From: Adiantum capillus-veneris | Lineage: Eukaryota > Streptophyta > Polypodiopsida > Polypodiales > Pteridaceae | Assembly (NCBI GenBank): GCA_014529385.2 | Contig: CM043942.1 | Span: 18,797,991-18,861,990 of the forward strand | DNA length: 64,000 nucleotides | Direction of reading: 5' to 3' | In this document: in pieces, positions 56,144 to 64,000 of the stretch | How the letters are laid out: each line of letters begins with the position of its first letter | Numbering within the stretch: position 1 is the first letter of the stretch | Translations under genes and position numbers: made by a program | Notes under the pieces: model-generated | Databases searched by the model: none | The model's input: the letters and a program-made list of their open reading frames with translations, nothing else | Told to the model about the DNA's origin: nothing

Positions 56144-56455
56144 ATGACCCTTCCAGTGAGGTATAATGATATAGAAACCATGGAAATAATGGATAGTGGG
56201 ACAGGCATAGCCATAGCCACGAAAGCAGTATGGGAATCTTGGGGACAACCAGCCATTAGACAAACTCGAATGAAGTTTCCATTGGCTGATGGACACGTTG
56301 AAATACCCTTAGGACTGCTTAAAAAAGTGATACTTAATTCCTGTTGGATTGAATATCAACACACTTTTGCCATAGTAGACTTTGGAAAGAAACTCAATTA
56401 CGAAATCATGTTGGGACGACCTTTCATGCGACGAGTACGACTCATCCAAGATTAG
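56144..56455 (+). pseudogene. G7 aspartic protease
   Basis: The open segment has 'MEIMDSGTGIAIATKAVWES' (active site D-S-G), 'GHVEIPLGLLKKVILNSCW' and the closing 'YEIMLGRPFMRR', the normal start, middle and end of a gypsy retropepsin. The frame stops at TAG 56453-56455. The domain itself appears complete, but the polyprotein around it is not. Confidence 0.75.
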
Positions 56456-57418
56456 GGAAACAATTATCTATACTTGAAGCAAGTGGGATCAATAACAAGG
56501 GTTAATCTAAAAGAATACATATAGAGATGTCATGAAAACGCTCATACAAGAGTTTGATTCAGTCTCTTCGGCTGAAACTAAGCTTCCATCTTGGTTGAAC
56601 AAAGACACTCCTATTTGGATGTGTGGAGCTTCAAAAAATAGGAGCTTAAAAAGAGAAGAATGTATCTTAGAAAGGGATTGCCAGATGAAGCCTATATACC
56701 TAAACCCTTTCCAGGGCATTTATTTTAGCCATTTGAATGGACTCAAATTTTAGCAACAATGGATGTATGTGTAAATACGTCTATGCCTACTCAATTTTGC
56801 AATGAGGATAGCTATGACATAATTCCCATACAAACAATCTCAACCCTCCACATTGAAGACAAAATTCCGAAATCCAAGGACTTGATGAAAGCTCAACAAG
56901 GCTTTTTAGACCTCTACTATGATGCAACAAATGAGTTAGAAGAACATTCGGCTACCTCAGATGATTCAGGGTCAGAAAAAGAACATGTGAGAGATAAACT
57001 GCTCATGAAAAGAGGGGAGGAAAAGTTTTTTGACTTTCCAAACCAAAAACCGAGAAGACAGAAATGGTATAGAAGAAAAAGAGACACCAAAAATGGTAAA
57101 GCTAGACCTATGCTATTAGAACATAGTTCCTGATGTAGATAGATGTACATGATTGTGTCAAGGACAAAATCACTGGTAGATATCCTTTAAACAAAGAACA
57201 TGAAATGACAAAAAAATTGAGAAAAACGAGAAAGGAAACTCAAGCAAAACCTAAAAACCAGTACAAGGTTTCAACCATGACACGAGTTGAGCGGAAAAAG
57301 AAGTATTAAGAGTTGAAAAAAGCTCTAAAAAAGAGATATATACGACCGAAATGGAAACCACAGAAGAGGATGGTACAGATGTAATGAGCATTCCATCGCA
57401 TTACAAGAAATATACTCT
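56456..57418 (+). pseudogene. G7 protease-RT linker
   Basis: An open stretch at 56759-57133 reads 'MDVCVNTSMPTQFCNEDSYD' and an acidic and basic region ending 'RRKRDTKNGKARPM'. The G6 equivalent is at 46240-46800. Its function is unknown. Stops follow. Confidence 0.5.
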
Positions 57419-57783
57419 CGAAGATCAAAAAATCATAATCGAACAACCTGTTAGGGAACTACGAAAATAGGGAGAGTCCTATGAAGGACGTGAAAACGCA
57501 AAAAGATAGATCTGGCCGAACCATGAGAAGTGTTGGGAAATAAGACGTAGCTAAATAGATATTTGAGTGAATTACTTAATGGACAGAGATAGATTTCACA
57601 CACAAGAGATTATAGAGTAGAGAGAGAGAGAGAGAGTACACATGCTATACGTGGTTCACCCAATGATATACGAAGATCAAAAAATCATAATCGAACAACC
57701 TGTCAGGGAACTACGAAAACAGGGAGAGTCCTATGAAGGACGTGAAAACGCAAAAAAGATAGATCTGGCCGAACCAGGAGAAG
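57419..57783. repeat. Tandem duplication spanning G7 sequence and LTR end
   Basis: Unit one (57419-57665) contains G7 text, then 'gagaag' and the first ~135 bp of the inverted LTR. Unit two restarts at 57671 and runs into the complete LTR (57784 on). The only large difference is the length of the GA run. The duplication therefore happened after the LTR inserted. Confidence 0.85.
57779..57783. repeat. Target-site duplication AGAAG (left; right copy 58558-58562)
   Basis: AGAAG borders the solo LTR on both sides without mismatch. Confidence 0.88.
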
Positions 57784-57868
57784 TGTTAGGAAATAAGACG
57801 TAGCTAAATAGATATTTGAGTAGATTACTTAATGGGGAGAGATAGATTTCACACACAAGAGATTATAG

Positions 57869-57949
<81 letters not shown>

Positions 57950-58557
57950 CATGATATACGTGGTTCACCCAATGTGGGCTACGTCCATAAAAAACCAGCC
58001 ACTCAATAGCTTTAGTACTTCAAAACAAGAAGTAGTTTACAAAGGGATTATACCCTTAATGGAGCTCCCGCCTTGCTTCACTCTCACCACCTCACACTCA
58101 CCTTGTTGCATCAACTTCACACTATGAAATGTGTGTAGAAATGGCCTCCTTTTATAGGCCAAAAGGGCTGCCCTCTTTCATGAGAGGCATCCATGTGTAG
58201 CCGCCCTTGTGTGAATAAGTCCAAATCGGAGCCCCCCAATCCGCCCATGTGTGTCCGTCCTTGTGTAGACAAATCCGCTTTTGAATTCGGCCACCGGCCA
58301 TTGACTTCCAACCCACCGGCCACCGGCCATTGACTACCGGCCAACTGACCGGTCGTTTTTCGACCACTTTCCGGCCGACGTCCGGCCATAATATTCCGGC
58401 GAGGGAAAATGCCCCTGATTTTTGGCCGTAAAAAGTTTAGTTTCCAGCGAGTGATTTTCCTTCACGCACAATGGATTCTTCTCATAATGGGGGCCTTACA
58501 AATGTGCGCTTTTACCATAGAAAATTACAAAGGGTAAATCAGGCTCCATACTTAACA
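57784..58557 (-). repeat. Solo LTR of the C4 copia family
   Basis: It is 774 bp. In reverse complement it matches the C4 LTR (34826-35521) from TGTTAAGTATGG to TTTCCTAACA, including the GGCCGGT-rich block and the TATA-like box. It has a perfect AGAAG target duplication and no internal sequence, the hallmark of LTR-LTR recombination after insertion. A GA run of about 37 units (57872-57945) explains the extra length. Confidence 0.92.
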
Positions 58558-58562
58558 AGAAG

Positions 58563-59400
58563 TGCCTAGACTAGCCTACATTGCAAATGACCTAACAACA
58601 GAAGAAGAAGAGCTTTTGTTAAGCTTATTGAAAGAATACCGAGAAATCTGTCAACATACCATACCCATGAGAGACGATGCAAAACCAAGTAGACAAAGGC
58701 CATGTATACACATATAATGAAACATTTGCCAGAAATATCAAAGAAGAGATTGAAAAGCTAAAAGAGGCTGAATACATTTATGAAATTGAACACACAAATT
58801 GGGTGTCTCCAATTGTGAGAAAAATGGAAAATTATGAGTGTGCATCAATCTCAAGAAAGTGAATGCAACTATCATTAGAGACAACTTTCCTCTTTCAATC
58901 ACTGAGCATGTTTTAGAATGAGTTGTAGGAAAAGAAGCTTACAGCTTTTTAGATGGCTCCTTGGGATACAATCAACTTTTGGTTGACCCAACAGATCAGC
59001 ATAAAACTGCCTTTGCAATAGAATGGGGTATTTTTGCCTATCGGGTTATGCCTTTTGGGTTAACTAATGCTCCTGTCACCTTTCAAAGATTGATGAGCCA
59101 TGCTTTTAAAGAATATATTAGGAATTTCTTGGAAGTATATATGGATGATCTATGCGTACATTCAGCCAAACAATCAGGGCTAATCATTTTGAACACCTCA
59201 AAAAGGTATTCGAAAAATGTAGACTTTATAGGATTTGCTTAAATCCTAAAAGATGCACATTTATGGGTAGACAAGGAAACATTCTTGGCCATATAGTGTC
59301 TAAAAGTGGCATAGCTACTGATATGGATAAAATTCATGTTATTGCTGATTTTCCTAGACCAACAACAGTCAAGGGGGTTTAGGCCTTCATGGAACATTGT
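58563..59400 (+). pseudogene. G7 reverse transcriptase
   Basis: 'LTTEEEELLLSLLKEYREIC' (58590-58650) and 'LKEAEYIYEIEHTNWVSPIV' (58758-58817) lead in. They are followed by 'DGSLGYNQLLVDPTDQHKTA', 'YRVMPFGLTNAPVTFQ' and 'LEVYMDDLCVHS' (both catalytic Asp residues, about 59131-59165). A frameshift near 59170 is followed by 'CTFMGRQGNILGHIVSKSGI' and 'ADFPRPTTVKGV'. Stops occur at 58715, 58860 and 58920. Confidence 0.83.
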
Positions 59401-59780
59401 GGATATTACAGACGGTTCATTTACATGTACGCTATAATTGCAAAACCCATGTATAGATTGACTACACACTTTGAATGGACTGATAGGTGTGAATAATTCT
59501 TCATGAAGCTTAAGCAAGCTCTCCCTTGAGCTCCAATATTGAAAGCACCATATTGGAATAAGAAGAATAGTGAGATGGTTCATCATTCTTCTAGAATTTG
59601 ATTTCATTGTAGTTGTGAAAAAGGGCACCACTCATCAAAGAGCAGATCATTTGTCTAGGATTGTTTCAGAGGAACCACCCAAAGGAGTGGATGATGATCT
59701 ACCACATGCATATCTGTTTTCCGTTGAAATGATACCTCGATGGTCAGAAAATATGGTATCATTGATGACCATAGCTTAAG
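59401..59780 (+). pseudogene. G7 RNase H, internally deleted
   Basis: The start ('HCGYYRRFIYMYAIIAKPMY', 'FEWTDRCE') and the end ('RWFIILLEFDFIVVVKKGTT' with 'QRADHLSRIV') are present. They are joined at about 59563-59572. The catalytic centre (first Asp, the acidic Glu and the TDH region) is missing, a loss of very roughly 90 codons. Confidence 0.75.
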
Positions 59781-60960
59781 TGGATTCGAAAATACCACTT
59801 CCTATTACAATCAGATTAATTGAGCAATCAACTATGTATCAATTAATAACTGGAAGGCTATACAAAAGAAATCAGGATGTAATATTTCTTCTATGCATTA
59901 ATCCTGTGGAGAAATCCCAATACCTAACTCAAGCACATATTACCATAGTATGACTTTACTTTGCTGAAAACCAAACTATGCAACGGATCTTGAGACTTGG
60001 AGTATTTTGGCCAACTATGAGGAGTGATGTTCATTCTTTTGTGAAAGATTGTCCTCAATGTCAAAAACAAACACCTATACCTCATGTAACATTGTTCCAA
60101 ATGTCACATGCTCCTAAGTGGAGTAACTATCTAGTTACTTACTTATCTAGCCGAACAATTGAAACAGAAGCAAGAGACTATGCTTGTATTGGAAACAAAT
60201 TGTATCAGAGAGGTAAGAATCAGCATTTGCATCTTTGTGCAAATGAAGATGAATATATTCCCATTATAGAACAAGCACATGCTGGATTAGCTGGAGGTCA
60301 CTTCTCCTGTGAGACCACCGCAAGAGCAATCTTAATGGCAGGCATATGGTGGCCAATACTTTTTGCAGATGCCAAAGAATATGTTCGAAGGTGTGATGCT
60401 TGTCAACGAGAAAAAATGCCAATCCGTGTAGATAGCATGCCCTTAAGACCAATGATGGGGGCTGGAGCATTTGCAAAATGGGGTATAGATTTTGTCGGGC
60501 CAATACAGCCACCTGCTTATAGAACCCAAGCTCAATATATCATTGTAGCTATTTGACCAAGTGGGCCGAGGATAAAGCAACTCAAAATAATGATGCCAGA
60601 ACCACTGCCGCCGCATTCTTATATGAGTATGTGTTCACAAGATATGGACTGCCAATAGAAATAGTCATGAGTGAGAGGGAAACTCATTCCTGAATGAGGT
60701 AATCAAGTATCTGCTTAACGAATTTATGGTCATCCATAACAAATCAGCTCCCTATCACCCACAAGCAAATGGACAAACTGAGCATACAAATAAAATTCTT
60801 AGCTCGGTTTTGAATAAAGTGGTTAGTTCAGGAAGGACAGTGGGAAATGAATCTTCATGCTGCTTGTGGACTTATCGAGTTTCATTCAAAACATCTTTAA
60901 ATGCTACACCCTTTAACCTTGTTTATGGTTTTGATGCCATATTGCCAATATAATTTCTAT
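59781..60960 (+). pseudogene. G7 integrase with two zinc-binding modules
   Basis: Module one (about 59840-60075) has 'LYKRNQDVIFLLC', 'QAHITIV', a stop, then 'RILRLGVFWPTM' and CPQCQK. Module two (60180-60420) has 'KLYQRGKNQHLHLCANEDEY', 'QAHAGLAGGHFS' and CDACQRE. The core begins 'KWGIDFVGPIQ' (first Asp). The frame breaks near 60555. The second Asp block reads 'MSERETHS' instead of the usual SDRGTHF type, and the Glu block 'NGQTEHTNKIL' survives. It is inactive by sequence. Confidence 0.75.
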
Positions 60961-61745
60961 TGTCGACACTAAGGGTAGCTAAGAATCTTGAGTGGACTGA
61001 ACATGAATTGCAGAGAGACTTGAAGATTTAGAAAAGCTAGATGAGCAAAGGCTAACTGCTGCAACTCACATATATGCACAAAAGCAAAAACAAAAACAAT
61101 TTTTTGATTCCCATCTAATTACAAAAATCTTCAAAAAGGGAACTTAGTTTTAGTCTATTCCCTTAAGCAACACCATTCCCAAGTTTAAGAAAAAGGGAAC
61201 TTAGTTTTAGTCTATTCCCTTAAGCAACACCATTCCCAAGTTTAAGAAAAAGGGAAACAGATTGTTTATCATTGAAGATGTATCTCCAAGTGGAGTAGTT
61301 AAGTTGTCCACCCTAGATGGTGAACCAATGGCTAATTGGATAAGTCGATGTCGATTAAAGAAGTACAATTTTCCACTAACGAATGAATTGCTAGAAAGGA
61401 TGCATGCAGCTAAGCAAAGAGAAATAAAACGAAAGCAGGTTATTGATGAAGCCCAAGAAGAAGCTAGGATTTGAGTACTCAAAAGAAAAGATGCTCTCAA
61501 GAATCAACAAATACCTATTCCCATCAACAATCTAGAAATAGATGACCGACAATGGGAATTGCAGAAAGATGCTGTGTGAATAGATGATGAATGGTTAGAT
61601 AGAATGGACCTTCGCATCAAAGTACAACTGAACAATCATAACACAAATGGATTGGTCGACACACGAGATTGAATAAATGCAGTTAATTATTCCACGTACA
61701 AGAAAGCAACAAATCAGTCTTTGACAGCAAGAATAGCGACTATCA
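60961..61745 (+). pseudogene. G7 post-integrase region
   Basis: It includes an exact 58-bp duplication (61141-61256), then an open piece 61262-61474 ('DVSPSGVVKLSTLDGEPMAN', 'SRCRLKKYNFPLT'), which resembles the C-terminal tail of gypsy integrases. Text to 61745 is degenerate. C2 starts at 61746. Confidence 0.55.
61141..61256 (+). repeat. Exact 58-bp tandem duplication
   Basis: The unit aacttagttttagtctattc to 'aaaaaggg' occurs at 61141-61198 and 61199-61256, identical by eye. Confidence 0.93.
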
Positions 61746-61937
61746 TGTTGGGGTATAATGCCCAATGTGGTCGCCCAGGTAAGTGGGCGGGCCGCCAGGT
61801 ATGTACACATATTATTTTGTAAAAACCTAATAAGAACTCACTATGCTCTACACATTACAGTAGAGCGAGTTCACCATATCGTCGTGCTCTTCTTCTCACA
61901 CTCTCTCTCGCGTCGCACTTCCGCTCGTACTCCTTCA
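61746..61937 (+). repeat. C2 5' LTR
   Basis: It is 192 bp, TGTTGGGG...CTCCTTCA, nearly identical to the C1 3' LTR, including the 9 bp missing from the C1 5' LTR. Confidence 0.94.
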
Positions 61938-61939
61938 AC

Positions 61940-61951
61940 TGGTATCAGAGC
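61940..61951 (+). other. C2 primer-binding site (tggtatcagagc)
   Basis: It has the same initiator-methionine type and spacing as in C1. Confidence 0.93.
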
Positions 61952-63033
61952 TCAGATCGAGGCTCGGGGCAGCACTGCAGGAGGCTAGAGTCACCAGCTC
62001 AGATTGGAGTGAAATTCGACAGGCGAAGACACGGCCCCAAATCTTGTGGGTGAGCCCGAAGGACTCGGTGTTCTCAGAATTTCATTCTGAGGTCATCTCG
62101 GCCACCGTTCGGATTCGACAAAGGTCTGCGCAGGCCATTTTCGACTACGTGGTCTCAGCGGGTGCAGATCCGACTCTGCAAATTTGGGGTTTTTGGCTTA
62201 CGACTGCAGGTGCTGAGGATATCGACACTCCCAGAGTGTTGATTTGTGGCTGTCTACACATCGAAGGACGGATCACAGTTCTTGGAGGCGTGTCACATAC
62301 GACACGGGCGCATCTACACACAGACTGTAGGCAACATCCACTAGTTCATCAGGTAGCTTATGTTTGCTGCTTGATATTCCAGATTTCATCTTGACATTGC
62401 AGGTACTTCCACATGGGATGTATTGTAAGAGATGATGTATGTCTATTGAGGGTTTGCTGGCTGTGAGTTATGCAGCAAACAATCGCCGCAGCGGTTACAG
62501 CATACAGTGGGAAATTTGTGGATGTATGACTTTGTGGGAAGTCTATGTACTGTCAGATTTACTGCTGTCTTTATTGAGGGTTGAGTGAGGTTTTATTGAG
62601 CTGGGGGATTCTCGAATGTTGAGATCCTTTCGGTGATACAGGTCTTGGAGCGATCCCTCGAGCACCCTTAGATAGGCAGCTAGGATGTATTGACTGTGAG
62701 TTAGACAGTTGGGATTGCATCTTTGCTTTAGTGCTGTTGAGGCATTGTCGCAGACTATGCTTATAGGACAGTGATAGGATAGTGAGAGAAAGTACAGGTG
62801 CAGTACAGGTTTACCCGCAGCTTACAATGTCAGAGAGACAGTGTTTTTTGAGCTGTTTTTTGGTCTGTTTTTAGTACACCAGAGCCATTTTACAAAGGAG
62901 ACTCTGCCAAAATTTATGCAGAATCTGAACTTTCTTGGTTCATTTGACAGGTTGATATTGGTTCAGAGGTCAGTTTACAGGGGAAACTCTGCCGAATTTT
63001 TCCCAAAAAAGTAAAGTACTGTGAAGTGTAGCT
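61952..63033 (+). other. C2 leader
   Basis: It matches the C1 leader (3271-4368) with substitutions and small indels, and has no convincing gene. Confidence 0.7.
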
Positions 63034-64000
63034 ATGGCTGGATCACAAGACACTGCTCTTTACAATATCAAGAAGCTGGATGGAATCAATTTCCCATTGT
63101 GGAAGAAGCAGATTTGTCACGTGTTGGTACAAAAGAAGCAGATAAAACCTATAAAGCTCAAGGGGATAAAACCAGAAGATATGGACGAAGATAAATGGAG
63201 CGAAATGGATGAATTGGCACTTTCTACCATTATGCTGACTTTGGCAGAAAGAGTTTACTTCAATGTAGCAGACGAGATGTCGGCTTATCAAGCATGGTTA
63301 AAGCTGAGTGATCTTTATGAGAAGCAGAGTGCAGCTTCACAGGTATACTGGCTTAAGAAGCTTGTTGACTTGAAGATGAAAGAAGGGACACCTATGTCCA
63401 ATCATCTGAATGAATTCAACACAATCTATAGTCACTTGTCAGCTCAAGGTGTCAAGTTTGATGAACCTGTTAGAGCTATGTTCCTGTTGATCACATTGCC
63501 GGAAAGTTGGGACACTTTTCGCACAGCTCTGAGTAATTCTGCATCTCCAGATGGTTTGAACATAGCAGGTGTAGAAGGAAGTTTGCTTACTGAAGAAACC
63601 AATAGAAAGACAATGGACAGAGGCAAAGGAATAGCCTTAGTTTTCAGGGGAAGGACCAAAGAAAAGTACAAAGGTGGAAAGAGGAATCAGTCTCGTAGCA
63701 AGTCCCGCAGTGCTAAAGGCAAGAGTGACATAGAATGCTACCATTGTGGCAAGAAGGGTCACATGAAAAGAGACTACAGAGAATGGAAAGCAGAAAAAGG
63801 AAAAGAGAAAGATGAAGACCATGGTGAGAAGAACAAGTCCTCAGTGAAGATTCAAGAAATGAATGTGATAAACACTGTTGCAGAGGATGACAGTCTAGTG
63901 TCAGGAGACATCTACTTCTTGAAGAATACAATGGAATCAGCTCTTCTTACAGCATCTGATGGAAATGCACTGAGTGACTGGATTATAGACTTAGGGGCAT
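63034..64000 (+). pseudogene. C2 gag-protease, open to window end but with key residues lost
   Basis: The frame from ATG 63034 stays open to 64000, about 322 codons, closely matching C1 gag. Two changes matter. The last zinc ligand of the knuckle is Tyr (TAC, 63775-63777) instead of Cys. The protease active site reads DLG, with TTA at 63991-63993 where C1 has the Ser codon TCA. Both changes are transitions. The element is therefore unlikely to be active even though no stop is seen. Confidence 0.85.

Larger units (their letters stand above)
48217..61745 (+). mobile_element. G7: large Ty3/gypsy element of the non-chromovirus (Athila/Tat-like) kind, decayed
   Basis: The order is LTR, TGGCGCC-type primer-binding site, long leader, gag with two zinc knuckles, protease, RT, RNase H remnant and integrase. 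The primer-binding site and the RT wording 'YMDDLCVHS' with 'GHIVSKSGIATDMDKIHVI' point to the branch without a chromodomain. A C4-family solo LTR is inserted at 57784, and C2 begins at 61746. The 3' LTR is beyond C2 or the window. Stops occur in every domain. Confidence 0.8.
61746..64000 (+). mobile_element. C2: second copy of the C1 copia family, cut by window end
   Basis: The LTR, primer-binding site, leader and gag match C1 closely over 2.2 kb. The left flank is TATCA; the right end is outside the window, so the duplication cannot be checked. Confidence 0.95.

Overview
This window looks like a repeat-dense stretch of a large plant nuclear genome. There are no bacterial-style operons. One long open host gene is present, a PLS-class pentatricopeptide-repeat (PPR) protein. 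Almost everything else is LTR retrotransposons, mostly decayed and nested in one another. The wording of the PPR repeats, which combine 'LKAC..IGAL..G' and 'MYAKCG' blocks, resembles the very large PPR families of seed-free vascular plants. A fern is my best guess, but this is inference from protein style only.

Layout, left to right. 1-2566: non-coding. 2567-16550: a Ty3/gypsy chromovirus (G1), flanked by a perfect ACCTA target duplication, whose 5' LTR is split by a Ty1/copia element (C1, 3074-8634). 16556-18073: a truncated gypsy RNase H/integrase fragment (G2), broken by an inverted partial G1-family LTR (18074-~19030). 19277-21946: the PPR gene, with a nonsense-riddled E+ remnant after its stop codon. 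22111-27700: non-coding sequence with one fossil copia fragment and simple repeats. 27720-34825: two divergent, decayed coiled-coil genes. The minus-strand one is interrupted by copia C3 (28743-33261) and the plus-strand one by copia C4 (34826-36294).

36600-47851: a decayed gypsy element (G6) whose gag frame is split by a minus-strand LTR element (K, 36955-44379). K has 1.77-kb LTRs, a gag-like CCHC protein and no visible reverse transcriptase. K itself carries a foldback (MITE-like) insertion and a possible SINE. 47852-61745: a second copy of the G6 family (G7). It has a long LTR, a TGGCGCC-type primer-binding site, a leader with four copies of a palindrome, and gag, protease, RT, RNase H and integrase remnants. 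A C4-family solo LTR lies inside it. 61746-64000: a second copy of the C1 family (C2), cut by the window edge.

The insertion order can be read from the sequence. C1 is younger than G1, because the G1 LTR reads across the insertion point. K is younger than G6, because the gag frame reads across the duplicated CTAG. The C4-type solo LTR is younger than G7, with a perfect AGAAG duplication. C2 lies inside or at the 3' side of G7. None of the elements looks autonomous: stops, frameshifts and lost catalytic residues are seen in every well-preserved pol region. The PPR protein, if expressed, would act in organelle RNA processing, and it is the only likely host function here.

No clearly new functional system is present. 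The most unusual signals are: element K; the palindromic tandem repeats at 51.5-52.4 kb; tandem double integrase zinc-binding modules in G7; the duplicated hairpin at 49.4/49.8 kb; and a window-wide excess of 58-250 bp tandem duplications inside dead elements.
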